This document shows, one piece after another, positions 40,168-49,032 of a stretch of DNA of 64,000 nt. A program made the position numbers and the translations under genes. Positions within the stretch are counted from its first letter, which is position 1; the number at the start of each line of letters is the position of its first letter. The notes beneath the pieces were generated by a model that worked only from the letters and a program-made list of their open reading frames with translations, was not told where the DNA came from and searched no databases. Source of the stretch: DATMNI01 sp035570275 (GTDB lineage Bacteria > Acidobacteriota > Terriglobia > Bryobacterales > Bryobacteraceae); NCBI GenBank assembly GCA_035570275.1, contig DATMNI010000377.1, positions 1 to 64,000 on the forward strand, read 5' to 3'.

Positions 40168-43100
40168 ATGAAAGCTATACTTTCCGCGATCATTGCCATG
40201 GCGGGGCTTGGCGCCGTTTCTGCGTTTGGCCAGACTGCGCAAATGACCGGCGCCATCTCCGATCAGACCGGAGCCAGCGTCCCGAATACCACAGTGACCG
40301 TTACTAATGTCAACACCGGTGTGGCGCGGTCAAGTATCACCAATGCCAGCGGCAATTACCTGGTGACTGCACTGCTTCCGGGGACCTACCGGGTGACTAC
40401 GCAAGCGCTCGGCTTCAAGCAGATGAGCCGGGAACCGATCATTCTGGAAGTAGACCAGATCGCGCGCATTGATTTCAGCCTTACCGTGGGAGGAACTCAG
40501 GAAACCGTGGAGGTACAGGCATCGGCTGTTTTGCTCAACTCGGAGAGCAGCACGATCAGCGCCGTGGTCGAAAACCGCCAGGTGTCGGACTTGCCGCTCA
40601 ACGGCCGCGACCCCATCGAACTGGTGGCGCTGGAGCCCGGAATTCGGGTCCAGGGAAACTTTGGCGGCAAGCAGGTGGCGGGAGGAACTGCTCCCGGGAA
40701 CTGGGCGAATTTTTCCTTCAATGGCGGCATGGCCAACGCCAACGCCATCATGGTGGAAGGGCTGGCGCTGGATCTGGCGCAGATGAATACACCGTCATTC
40801 GTGCCACCGGTAGACGCTACTCAGGAATTCCGTGTGCAATCGAATACATTTTCGGCGGAGTACGGCCGCACTTCGGGTGCGGTAGTGAACTTCAGCATCA
40901 AATCAGGCACCAACCAATTCCATGGCTCCGCCTTTGAATTCTGGCGAAACAAGGTTCTCAACGCCAACGATTTCTTTCAGAACCGCATCGGCAATCCGCG
41001 GCCGCCCTTCAATCTGAACCAGTTTGGCGGGGCTGTCGGAGGTCCCATCAGGAGAGACAAGACTTTCTTCTTTAGCAATATTGAGGAATACAGGCGTGTA
41101 GTGACGAACCCCACCATTACATCCGTTCCTACGGCGCTGCAAATCGCTGGGGACTTTTCGCAGACGTTCAATAGCACGGGTAAGCTGGTCCCTATTGCCG
41201 ATCCGACAACAACCACTCTACTGGCAAACGGCTCCTATACCCGCACCCTCTTTCCGGGAAACATTATCCCGGCGTCGCGGTTCAGCACGGTGGCTCGAAA
41301 TGCCTTAAAGGCCTACCCGGGGCCGAACCTCGCGGGGGTGCCTTTCACTGGCGTAAACAACCTCTCCACCAGTTCCGCGGTGCGATTGATCGATCACCAG
41401 TTGGTAAACAAGATCGATCACAATCTGAATTCGATCTGGAAGATCTTTGGTACGTACTCCCTGGAGGATTTGCACCAGGGCGCTACCGACCCGCTGCACT
41501 ATACCGGGGCCGACCTGACCGCGGCTACGGGCAACTTCAGAAATCACGTCACTCTGTCGGCGATCGCTGTTTTCTCCCCCGCTCTGGTCGCGGAGTTGCA
41601 CACCGGCTATGCCAGGCTATACCAATTCGCCGTCCCCAAGGCCGAGGGGTATGACGCAACCCAATTGGGTTTTGCGCGGTCGTTTGTCAATCAGTGGCAG
41701 ATCCAAAGTTTCCCCGGTTTTCAGCCCAGTGGTTACGCCACGATCGGAAGTACCGGGTACTCCAGGGGCGCGTTTAACAGTTGGGGCCAGCGCGCTTCGA
41801 TGACTTGGGTGAAAGGCTCGCACTCGCTCAAGTTTGGCGCCGATTACCGGGTGCAGCAGATGAATCAGTTTTTCTTCACTACCATCGTGCCGCGATTTTT
41901 GTTTTCCAACCAGATGACCGCGCAGAATCCGCTCTCTCCCGACGCCAACAACGGGAATGGAATAGCCTCTTTCGTTCTGGGCGATGTTTCGACTGCCAAT
42001 GTAGTCAAATCCCAACCCCTTGCGAACGAACGGCGCTACTTGCAAGTCTTCATCCAGGACGACTGGAAGGTTACCCGGAAGTTTACCGTGAACATTGGCA
42101 CCGAGTACAGCCTCGAATTTCCGATCACGGAGCGTTACAACCGAAAGATGTGGTTCGATCAGAGCGCTCCGTTGCCGATTAGCGTCGGTTTCCCGGTTTC
42201 AGGCGGCTTCCGTTTCACCGACTCGAACACCCGGTCGCCGCAGGATCTTTACACTCACCAGTGGGGTCCGCGGGTGGGTTTTGCTTATCAATTGTTTCCG
42301 AAGACGGTGATCCGCAGCGCTTACGGTATTTTCTGGCTTCCCGGCGCAATTATGGAAACCACCGGAGATACACGCGCGCCGGCTTTTTCAATCAACACCC
42401 CGATGGTGACGTCGGTGGATGGCAACCTCACTCCCTTCAATACGCTGGACAACCCTTACCCGCTGCCCGACGGCATCACGAATCCCCCCGGTTCTTCGCA
42501 GGGTTTGCTAACCCTTCTTGGACAGGACGCCGCCGCCAATCGGCGGTATTATCATCCGGGTTACACACAGCAGTGGAATTTCGACATCCAGCAGGACCTG
42601 GGCCGGAACATGTTGCTCGAAGTGACCTATTCCGGAAGCGCTGGTGTCGGGTTGCCGGCGGGCTGGGCGACGCAGATCAACCAGATTCCGGACCAATACC
42701 TCAGCCTCGGGTCAGCCTTGCTGCAGCAGGTTCCCAACCCGTTTCTTGGCCTGGTTTCGACCGGAAACTTAGCGCAGAAGACGATTCCGCGGGGACAGTT
42801 GCTCCGTCCGTTTCCGCAGTTTCAATCCTTGTTTGGAGAGGCCGATCCGGTAGGCCATTCGAGCTTCCATTCGTTCGCCACGCAATTCAAGAAGCGATTT
42901 GCTCACGGCCTGGTGGGCTTCTCCTATACGGTCAGCAAAGCCATCGGGAACACGGAAACCCGGAGTGATTTTCTGGACTCAGTCACTACCAACGCCGATG
43001 GATTTGCGGACATCTACAATCGCGGACTCAACCGCTCGCTCATGGCCTACGACGTTCCGCAGCGGCTGGTGGTGAATTATTCGCTGGAGCTGCCTTTCGG

Positions 43101-43641
43101 CAAAGGCCAGCGGTTCCTGAACCAGGGTGGAATTCTGAACAGGGTTGCCGGGGGCTGGGAAGTGAACGGCATCTACACCGCGCAGTCGGGCATTCCAGTG
43201 GCTCTTATCAATCAAACCAACACCGTGGGAAACTACAGTAACGTAACCGATGTCTACGGCACCGCAGACTCCAACACGCGCCCGAACAATAATGGCACCA
43301 GCGCCATACTCTCAGGGGCGCCCAACACCCGGTTGAATCAGTGGTTCAATACCAGCGTGTTCAGCCAGCCCGCGCCGTTTACCTACGGCAGCGCGCCGCG
43401 CACGCTGCCCGACATGCGCGCCGACGGTACCAACAATCTGGATTTCAGCGCGTTCAAAAACAACCGCTTTGGGCACGAAGAGCGCTTCAACCTTCAGATC
43501 CGAGCCGAGTTTTTCAACGTGCTGAACCACGTTCGGTTCGGCAATCCAGGCTTCCAATTCGGCCTTGCCACGTTCGGCGTGGTCAGCGCCGCGGGGAACA
43601 GCCCGCGTCAGGTTCAGTTGGCGGCGAAATTTCTTTTCTAA
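40168..43641 (+). CDS. Oar-like TonB-dependent receptor with carboxypeptidase-regulatory domain
   Basis: 1157 residues. A signal peptide (MKAILSAIIAMAGLGAVSAFG) is followed by a CarboxypepD_reg-like domain (about 25-105: GAISDQTGASVPNTTVTVTN, GNYLVTALLPGTYRVT), a plug-like region (LPLNGRDPIELVALEPGIRV, AEYGRTSGAVVNFSIKSGTN) and a long outer-membrane barrel ending VQLAAKFLF. Proteins of this type are numerous in Acidobacteria and presumably import large or complex substrates; the ligand cannot be read from sequence. A multihaem cytochrome gene follows 126 bp downstream on the same strand. Confidence 0.92.
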   Translation: MKAILSAIIAMAGLGAVSAFGQTAQMTGAISDQTGASVPNTTVTVTNVNTGVARSSITNASGNYLVTALLPGTYRVTTQALGFKQMSREPIILEVDQIARIDFSLTVGGTQETVEVQASAVLLNSESSTISAVVENRQVSDLPLNGRDPIELVALEPGIRVQGNFGGKQVAGGTAPGNWANFSFNGGMANANAIMVEGLALDLAQMNTPSFVPPVDATQEFRVQSNTFSAEYGRTSGAVVNFSIKSGTNQFHGSAFEFWRNKVLNANDFFQNRIGNPRPPFNLNQFGGAVGGPIRRDKTFFFSNIEEYRRVVTNPTITSVPTALQIAGDFSQTFNSTGKLVPIADPTTTTLLANGSYTRTLFPGNIIPASRFSTVARNALKAYPGPNLAGVPFTGVNNLSTSSAVRLIDHQLVNKIDHNLNSIWKIFGTYSLEDLHQGATDPLHYTGADLTAATGNFRNHVTLSAIAVFSPALVAELHTGYARLYQFAVPKAEGYDATQLGFARSFVNQWQIQSFPGFQPSGYATIGSTGYSRGAFNSWGQRASMTWVKGSHSLKFGADYRVQQMNQFFFTTIVPRFLFSNQMTAQNPLSPDANNGNGIASFVLGDVSTANVVKSQPLANERRYLQVFIQDDWKVTRKFTVNIGTEYSLEFPITERYNRKMWFDQSAPLPISVGFPVSGGFRFTDSNTRSPQDLYTHQWGPRVGFAYQLFPKTVIRSAYGIFWLPGAIMETTGDTRAPAFSINTPMVTSVDGNLTPFNTLDNPYPLPDGITNPPGSSQGLLTLLGQDAAANRRYYHPGYTQQWNFDIQQDLGRNMLLEVTYSGSAGVGLPAGWATQINQIPDQYLSLGSALLQQVPNPFLGLVSTGNLAQKTIPRGQLLRPFPQFQSLFGEADPVGHSSFHSFATQFKKRFAHGLVGFSYTVSKAIGNTETRSDFLDSVTTNADGFADIYNRGLNRSLMAYDVPQRLVVNYSLELPFGKGQRFLNQGGILNRVAGGWEVNGIYTAQSGIPVALINQTNTVGNYSNVTDVYGTADSNTRPNNNGTSAILSGAPNTRLNQWFNTSVFSQPAPFTYGSAPRTLPDMRADGTNNLDFSAFKNNRFGHEERFNLQIRAEFFNVLNHVRFGNPGFQFGLATFGVVSAAGNSPRQVQLAAKFLF

Positions 43642-43767
43642 ACCAAAACCGGGAGCTTCGGTCCAGGGAGCTACGCGTCCCGGATTTGATTGGGATGTCG
43701 AGGTCGTGTAAAGGGTCTCGTAAAGAAAGGAAGCGGCCTGATTCGCTTGCAGGCGCCGGTGTGATTC

Positions 43768-44856
43768 ATGCGGAAAAGGCTTATGGTCTTGATTTCGCTG
43801 CTTCCGGCGCTTTGCGCCTCAGCCCTCTGTGCTGACGGTGCTTATGTAGGCGCGCAGGTTTGCGGGTCCTGTCATCAGGCCCAGTTCAAGGGACAATCGG
43901 GCAGTGGCCACGCTCAGGCGCTGCATCGGGCAACAGAGCATGAGCTGGCGGCCAGATTCACCCCTTCCGCGCCTCTCTTGCGGCCCCCCAATTTCCATTT
44001 TCGGTTTGAGCGCACGCCGCACGGGATCCAGGTGCGAGCCGACGATTCCAAATACCTTACGAGATTGTCTGTCGATTGGGCTTTCGGCGCCGGCGCTCAC
44101 GCCGTGACGTTCGTCGGCAAAGCCAGCGACGACCTTTACATCGAGCACTCCTTTTCGTACTATGCCGATTCACAAACCTTCGACATCACGCCACAGCACG
44201 AAAATCTCCCAGCCGAGACACTGCACCAGGCCATGGGCCAGGCTTTCAAGATCCAAGGTCCCGGCCCTACCATTCAAGACTGCTTTCAATGCCATTCGAC
44301 AGGCCCCGTGTCGGTGTCCCCGAACCATGAAGTTCAAGTCACCGAACCCGGCGTGCGCTGCGAGGTTTGCCACGGACCCGGGAACGCCCACCTGCTGGCG
44401 GTCCGCCAGGGCAATCTGACGCGGGCGAGGAAGCTGATCCAAACCCCGAAAGCACTCTCAGCAGGCGAACTGAATCGATTGTGTGGAACCTGTCATCGTT
44501 TCCCGAACGGAGATCCGCGAACCATAGATTGGACCGATCCGTGGAACGCGCGTCATCAACCCCCTTATTTCCAGCAAAGCCAGTGCTTTCTGAAAAGCGG
44601 CGGTGCGTTGTCTTGTCTGACATGTCATAACCCGCATGAAGGACTTCGCCGGAACGACGCGGGCCACTACAGTCGAATATGCGCCAGCTGTCATGGCCGG
44701 AACGCGCTTTCGCCCAAGGAGATCTGCAAGAAGCAGGAGTCCCCGGATTGCACCCGCTGTCATATGCCGGCTGTGGAGGTAACTTCGCACTTAACATTCA
44801 AGAATCATTGGATAGGAGTGTATCTGAATGGGACAACGCTGAAGCCTTTACGATAA
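43768..44856 (+). CDS. seven-haem periplasmic cytochrome c
   Basis: 362 residues with a signal peptide (VLISLLPALCASALCA). Seven CxxCH motifs: CGSCH near the N terminus, then after about 130 residues without haem CFQCH, CEVCH, CGTCH, CLTCH, CASCH and CTRCH. The layout resembles cytochrome c554-like proteins (the GAQVCGSCHxxxF start is common to them). It has no membrane anchor at the C terminus. It may be co-expressed with the preceding TonB receptor. Role and redox partner are not visible. Confidence 0.88.
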   Translation: MRKRLMVLISLLPALCASALCADGAYVGAQVCGSCHQAQFKGQSGSGHAQALHRATEHELAARFTPSAPLLRPPNFHFRFERTPHGIQVRADDSKYLTRLSVDWAFGAGAHAVTFVGKASDDLYIEHSFSYYADSQTFDITPQHENLPAETLHQAMGQAFKIQGPGPTIQDCFQCHSTGPVSVSPNHEVQVTEPGVRCEVCHGPGNAHLLAVRQGNLTRARKLIQTPKALSAGELNRLCGTCHRFPNGDPRTIDWTDPWNARHQPPYFQQSQCFLKSGGALSCLTCHNPHEGLRRNDAGHYSRICASCHGRNALSPKEICKKQESPDCTRCHMPAVEVTSHLTFKNHWIGVYLNGTTLKPLR

Positions 44857-45028
44857 CCAATGATCCATTACGGGATTGTGGGCCAGATGGCGGATGTGGA
44901 GTCCCTGACCCGGGAGGCACGAAATCGGCTCACCAGCGGGCAACGGCGTAGTGCCAGTCTTCGATAGCCTGGCGATGGATCACACGAGACGAGTTGTTGT
45001 ATCAGACCGCCGATGAGACACAGATGCG

Positions 45029-45751
45029 TCATCGTCCGAATGCCCACGCCACCATCAGCGGGAACTCCTCTCGCCAGAATGCGCCACCGTGCAACCCAGC
45101 TCGCTCATTCATGACGACATCCACATCTGCATCGCGCAGCGCGTCCGCCCACCTCCTGGCGTTCTCGAGGAAGAACGACTCCTGTGTGCCAGCGACAAGG
45201 TATGTGCGCGGAAGCGGACTCGGCATAACGCCAGGCGGCTTGTAACCGCCGCCAGGCGAGGCGCACAAGACCGCACCGTAGACATGTGGATGCCGAAGCC
45301 CAAGAGCGAGTGCCAGCTCTCCACCCGCCGAGACGCCGAACACTGCGGTACGTTCAGTGGGCAGCGCCACGCCAAACCGCGACTCCGTCCATCGGCGAAC
45401 GTCCTCGACGAAGAACTTCTCGTGTGCCGCGAACCGCTCCGGCTCAAAGCCCGGTGAGTACTCATGGAGCCGCAGCGTCTCATCGGTCAGCCCATGTACA
45501 CCGACGATCATTGTGGACGGTACGTCGGCCTTCTCGAGCAACGGGCCCCACTTCGAGATTCCCTGACCGTCACCGGCGAAGACGATTGCTTCGGGTGGGT
45601 CGGGTGGAACGTACACCGTGACCTGCCTTCCACCGTCGTACTCGAACATCTCGGCGACAAACTCTCTCGAGACTGCGCCGGTGGGCTTGGCGGGCGCTCC
45701 GTCGGACTCAGTTAGCTTGCGGTTGAGGTGATTGCGTGCTTGCTTCTTCAT
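45029..45751 (-). CDS. alpha/beta-hydrolase, esterase-D/enterochelin-esterase-like
   Basis: 240 residues from ATG 45751. The nucleophile elbow is VFGVSAGGELA; the catalytic histidine is probably in RAGLHGGAFW, and IVGVHGL and the oxyanion region come earlier. It resembles enterochelin esterase or esterase D folds acting on small esters. No signal peptide is present. Upstream (45803-45878) are two related palindromic sites that may control it and the divergent plus-strand genes. Confidence 0.82.
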   Translation of the reverse strand: MKKQARNHLNRKLTESDGAPAKPTGAVSREFVAEMFEYDGGRQVTVYVPPDPPEAIVFAGDGQGISKWGPLLEKADVPSTMIVGVHGLTDETLRLHEYSPGFEPERFAAHEKFFVEDVRRWTESRFGVALPTERTAVFGVSAGGELALALGLRHPHVYGAVLCASPGGGYKPPGVMPSPLPRTYLVAGTQESFFLENARRWADALRDADVDVVMNERAGLHGGAFWREEFPLMVAWAFGR

Positions 45752-45802
45752 GGCCTTGCCTTCAGTTATAGAACTTTGGAACTCCAACATATTGATTCCC
45801 GA

Positions 45803-45878
45803 AGAAGATGGTGACACCAACAATTTGCCATTGGCGATACCGTAGTTTACGATAGATCATTGGTGACGCCAACGATCT
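45803..45878. promoter_or_regulatory. pair of related palindromic sites in a divergent intergenic region
   Basis: Site 2 (45854-45878) is AGATCATTGGTGACGCCAAC plus GATCT, an inverted repeat with 9 of 10 arm positions matching around a 5-bp centre. Site 1 (about 45804-45826) is AAGATGGTGACACCAACAAT, with the same TGGTGAC(A/G)CCAAC core. They lie about 51 bp apart between the minus-strand esterase and the plus-strand small protein, as expected for a regulator that binds both and controls divergent transcription. The regulator is not in the window. Confidence 0.6.
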
Positions 45879-45993
45879 GACTGGAATATATCGCTCTTCC
45901 GAGCGGTTCGTCGACCTCCGCCCCACGAAAGGTGCAGGCTGGGCGGCATCTTGTGTCCCCATCGGTTTCTTAGAAAGCGAAGTGAGAACTACC

Positions 45994-46245
45994 ATGGCGA
46001 GAGTGCATGTTTTAAGAGGCCAGGACCGCGTCTTCGGCTTTACGCTCGATGAGCAAGGGACGAACCTGCCGCGGCAATATGGCCCTTGGACCACCTTCAA
46101 GACGATAGATCTGCACCACGACGAACCCGATCAAGGCGTTGATGTGCGTGTTTGCTTGGACGACATCAGCAAGCATTGGTTTTACTTGATCGCTGCCCAT
46201 AAGCGCATTCACCCACCTTGCGGTTGCGTAGAGTGCCGGTCATGA
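45994..46245 (+). CDS. small uncharacterised protein
   Basis: 83 residues from ATG 45994 (a GTG at 45982 would add four residues). It is soluble, with the sequence features MARVHVLRGQDRVFGFTLDE, GPWTTFKTIDL and CLDDISKHWFYL. The first 70 residues look like a compact conserved domain; the last dozen (HPPCGCVECRS) may be a local extension. It overlaps the start of the patatin gene by 4 bp, so the two are likely co-translated. I do not recognise a function. Confidence 0.6.
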   Translation: MARVHVLRGQDRVFGFTLDEQGTNLPRQYGPWTTFKTIDLHHDEPDQGVDVRVCLDDISKHWFYLIAAHKRIHPPCGCVECRS

Positions 46246-47141
46246 GCGAGCGCGCGTTGGTTCTTGGTGGTGGCGGAGCGTCAGGCAATGCCTGGGTGAT
46301 CGGCGTCATCACCGGCCTGTTTGACGCCGGGTTGGATGTGACCCAGGCCGATCTGATCATCGGGACGTCGGCCGGATCGACGGTGGCGGCTCAGATGACC
46401 AGCACGACCCGACCGACCGAACTGCTTGCCGCCATCCTTGCCGCTGTGCCCCAGCCACGGACGGGTCCGGCCGGATCCGACGCTGGACGTGTTCCTATTG
46501 GGCCGGCGGCGAACCATATGGAGAAGACAGGCGCGATCATCGCCGCCGCTACGGATGCGGCCGACATGCGCCGCAGAATGGGTGCGGCGGCGCTCGAAAT
46601 GGATGCGGCGTCGGACGGCTCTGCGCAAGCGCAGTGGCGCGCCACGGTCGCCGCTCGGCTGCCCAGCCAGCGCTGGCCGCAACAACCGATGCTCATCGTG
46701 GCTGTCGATGCCCATACCGGTGAACCGGTCGTCTTCGACCATCACAGCGGAGTCGAACTGGCGGACGCCGTCGCCGCCAGTTGCGCCAATGGCTTCGGCG
46801 TCCCTCCCTACACTATCGGCGAGCGCCGCTACATCGACGGCGGCTACCGAGCCAACGAGAACGCCGATCTGGCAGCCGGATACGCGCGGGTGCTGGTACT
46901 GTCACCACTCGGCGGCAGATCACGGCACCCGTTGGACTGGGGCACCCATCTCGCAGCGCAGGCCGACGAACTACGCGCACGCGGCAGCAGGGTCGAAACC
47001 ATATTCCCGGATAGCAACTCTCAAAACGCACTCGGCGTTGGCGTCAATATGATGGATCCGTCGAGGCGTCCGGCCGCCGCTAGAGCCGGTTACGACCGAG
47101 GCAGAGCCCTTGCCGGGCAGCTCACCGAATTCTGGCGCTGA
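46242..47141 (+). CDS. patatin-like phospholipase
   Basis: 299 residues. The glycine-rich oxyanion loop is LGGGGASGNAW, the serine nucleophile sits in IIGTSAGST (GxSxG), and the catalytic aspartate in IDGGYRANENADLA (DGG). This is a Ser-Asp dyad acyl hydrolase acting on membrane lipids. There is no signal peptide. The ATG overlaps the stop of the small upstream protein by 4 bp. Neighbouring gene fragments and the toxin-antitoxin pair suggest the block was acquired horizontally. Confidence 0.9.
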   Translation: MSERALVLGGGGASGNAWVIGVITGLFDAGLDVTQADLIIGTSAGSTVAAQMTSTTRPTELLAAILAAVPQPRTGPAGSDAGRVPIGPAANHMEKTGAIIAAATDAADMRRRMGAAALEMDAASDGSAQAQWRATVAARLPSQRWPQQPMLIVAVDAHTGEPVVFDHHSGVELADAVAASCANGFGVPPYTIGERRYIDGGYRANENADLAAGYARVLVLSPLGGRSRHPLDWGTHLAAQADELRARGSRVETIFPDSNSQNALGVGVNMMDPSRRPAAARAGYDRGRALAGQLTEFWR

Positions 47142-47180
47142 CGCCTGCGAAACCAGTCGACTCGGTAGGCGTGACGATAC

Positions 47181-47325
47181 TTGCTCATGCCTCGGATGGC
47201 CGGTGGGCGCGGTGTGGTGGTTGATGTTCGTGCCGATGATCGAATGCGCGCCGCGTCTGCGCCATTCACGATGGGCAAGTTCGCCCTTCGAGGGCTCGCG
47301 CAGAGCATAGCGCGCGAGCTTGCCA
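47181..47325 (+). pseudogene. fragment of a short-chain dehydrogenase
   Basis: One frame reads SAPFTMGKFALRGLAQSIAREL, which matches the helix after the catalytic Tyr-x-x-x-Lys of SDR proteins (pattern xAFxxAKFALRGLAQSxAREL). The normal tyrosine is replaced by phenylalanine, and neither the Rossmann loop nor the C terminus is present, so it is only a fragment of about 30 codons. Confidence 0.55.
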
Positions 47326-47399
47326 CATGTTTGGATCAGGTGCCGAAGAAAAAATATCGGCGAGCAGCCAAAGAGACAGGTGCCCGGTGGACATCAAAA

Positions 47400-47577
47400 T
47401 GCGAGACCTTCGATGGGCTTGTCGCATCGCGGCACCGTAGCCTTCGGCAATCCGTTCGCGCAGAATCTCGTGTTCGAACTCCGCAAAGACGGAGAACAAG
47501 CCGGCCATGGCGCGCCCCGTCGGCGTTGTCAGATCCATCGAAGCGAGCATCCGGCATCGGCTCTTAGCCACGGGCAT
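47400..47577 (-). pseudogene. fragment of a serine recombinase/resolvase
   Basis: The minus strand encodes LASMDLTTPTGRAMAGLFSV and FAEFEHEILRERIAEGYGAA, matching the end of the catalytic domain and the long E helix of resolvase/invertase proteins (STPxGRAMAGLLxVFAEFEREILRER). The N-terminal half with the active serine is missing and the C-terminal HTH is lost after a frame change, so the gene is inactive. It marks past mobile-element activity next to the SDR fragment. Confidence 0.8.
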
Positions 47578-47584
47578 CTGGCTT

Positions 47585-48145
47585 CTACGAATGCTTCGCG
47601 GTGTAGATCTTGTTACTCATCCGGTTCTGCTGTCCGTTGACGTGCGTCCTCTCGCCCGGCGTCAGCCTGCCGCCATTGAGCGAGCGGTCTGTCCGCACTT
47701 CCTGGTTGGTGGCCGATTCGCCCTTCTCCGTGCGGGCCGCTTGTCCGGCGGTCATCCTGCCTGACGCGATCCCATTGGCGATCCGGTCCTGCTGGTTCTC
47801 GCGGCGTGAACCCACCCTGTTGTTGCCGTAGTGAGCGGTGGCGGCGTTGTGCTTGTCCTGGTAGATCTGCTTGCTCATCCGGTTCTGCTGTCCGTTGACA
47901 ATCCTCTTTTCCTGACCGGTGAGCTTGCCGCCGTTGAGGGAGCGGTCCGCCCGCACTTCGTGGTTGATGGCCGCTTCCCTATTCTCTAGCCTGGCCGTCT
48001 CGCCTGCGGTGAGTTGGCCGGACTTCACGCCCTGGGCGACCCGGTCCTGTTGGTTCTCGCGCCGCAGCCCGGCCTCGGTGGTTTGTGCCATGGCGCCGGC
48101 CGCCAGAATGGAAGCCGCTACCGTGGAAAGAATTAAGCTTTTCAT
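47585..48145 (-). CDS. secreted protein with two 75-residue repeats
   Basis: 186 residues. A signal peptide (MKSLILSTVAASILAAGAMA) is followed by two copies, residues about 28-100 and 114-185, of a highly polar unit: RRENQQDRxAxGxxSGxxTAG, then ENREAAINHEVRADRSLNGG, LTxxE and NGQQNRMSxxIYxxKH. The period is 86 residues. It is probably helical, exported to the periplasm, rich in Asn/Gln/Arg and without cysteine. GAGGAGGAT precedes the ATG, a strong ribosome site. I know of no defined function. Its 3' end abuts the resolvase fragment. Confidence 0.78.
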   Translation of the reverse strand: MKSLILSTVAASILAAGAMAQTTEAGLRRENQQDRVAQGVKSGQLTAGETARLENREAAINHEVRADRSLNGGKLTGQEKRIVNGQQNRMSKQIYQDKHNAATAHYGNNRVGSRRENQQDRIANGIASGRMTAGQAARTEKGESATNQEVRTDRSLNGGRLTPGERTHVNGQQNRMSNKIYTAKHS

Positions 48146-48325
48146 TTTTATCCTCCTCAGCGTCTCGGATTCGCCGAATCGCTTTACGACTGGATAAGCG
48201 CCAAATGCGGGAGGAAGTTCCTTAACGCGCCGTTAAAAGCGGTTCATGGTGACCGCGAGCTACGTGGCAAAGGCAGCACAGGTGAATCACGCGAGTGGAT
48301 GGCAACAGTTCGCAACCGCGCGGAA

Positions 48326-48670
48326 CTACCGGGACCGGGTCCTCTCCATCACGGTCCGCAGGATACCGTTGATTCTGGTCGAGTAACCCTTGCCATACTG
48401 CATGAGCCAGTCGTAAACTTCCTTGTCGATGCGAACCGCCACGAGCACCTTCGGAGCCCGGCGAAATTGCGCCAGTTGCTCGTCGGTCAGGGCAGGGATG
48501 TCCGAATAATCAATGCCGGAATCATCACCGGCAGCCTGCCGCTTCGCGATCCGGGATAAGACCGCCTTCTGTGCTTTACTCACCGGCTTGCTGAATATAG
48601 ATTCGGCGCTCACGCTGGTTAGCTTCGCGGGCCGAGATGATGCGGATGGTTTCTTCCTGGTCATTTTCAT
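48326..48670 (-). CDS. brnA: BrnA-family antitoxin
   Basis: About 114 residues. The C-terminal part has the ribbon-helix-helix-like BrnA/DUF4415 signature: DYSDIPALTDEQLAQFRRA, KVLVAVRIDKEVYDWLMQYG and GYSTRINGILRTVM. BrnA neutralises BrnT and represses the operon. The start is uncertain: ATG 48670 gives a 95-bp overlap with brnT, while a GTG at 48613 (VSAESIFSK) reduces it to 38 bp. It follows brnT in the usual toxin-first order. Confidence 0.88.
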   Translation of the reverse strand: MKMTRKKPSASSRPAKLTSVSAESIFSKPVSKAQKAVLSRIAKRQAAGDDSGIDYSDIPALTDEQLAQFRRAPKVLVAVRIDKEVYDWLMQYGKGYSTRINGILRTVMERTRSR

Positions 48671-48875
48671 TCTCCATGCGATAGACGTGGACAACCAGCA
48701 GCACCGCGCCGGCTGCGGATCCTATGACGTGCCACCTCTGTTCGCCCGTCACGACGCGGTCCTTGCGAAAAACTGCATAGGGATCGTCGAAAACAAGCGC
48801 GGCGGTCTCGAACGTGAGGCCGTCGTGCTTCTGTTGGTTGATCCGGTTCTTTTCACCGTCCCATTCGAACCGCAC
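48576..48875 (-). CDS. brnT: BrnT-family toxin
   Basis: 99 residues from a GTG at 48875. The family pattern is clear: FEWDGEKNRINQQKHDGLTF, AALVFDDPYAV, RWHVIGSAAGAVLLVVHVY and RIISAREANQRERRIY. BrnT is an RNase of the RelE-like fold that slows translation. It forms a bicistronic toxin-antitoxin module with brnA; a perfect palindrome immediately upstream is the likely autoregulatory operator. Confidence 0.92.
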   Translation of the reverse strand: MRFEWDGEKNRINQQKHDGLTFETAALVFDDPYAVFRKDRVVTGEQRWHVIGSAAGAVLLVVHVYRMENENDQEETIRIISAREANQRERRIYIQQAGE

Positions 48876-48878
48876 TGC

Positions 48879-48893
48879 TATACAAAATGTATA
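48879..48893. promoter_or_regulatory. brnTA operator palindrome
   Basis: TATACAAAATGTATA is a perfect inverted repeat (TATACA, 3-bp centre, TGTATA) ending 4 bp upstream of the brnT start. Read on the minus strand it also contains a possible -10 element. BrnA-type antitoxins bind such sites to repress their own operon. Confidence 0.65.
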
Positions 48894-49032
48894 ACACGAG
48901 GTGTGGAATGGTCAACCTCCGGAAACCGCGCCCGTCGATCTGAAAGCACCTCCGGCAATCATTCCTTTGGAACAGTTGACGAACCCGATCGGTGGCTTCG
49001 TCTGAATGAGGTCGCGACCCGGAGGGTCGCCG

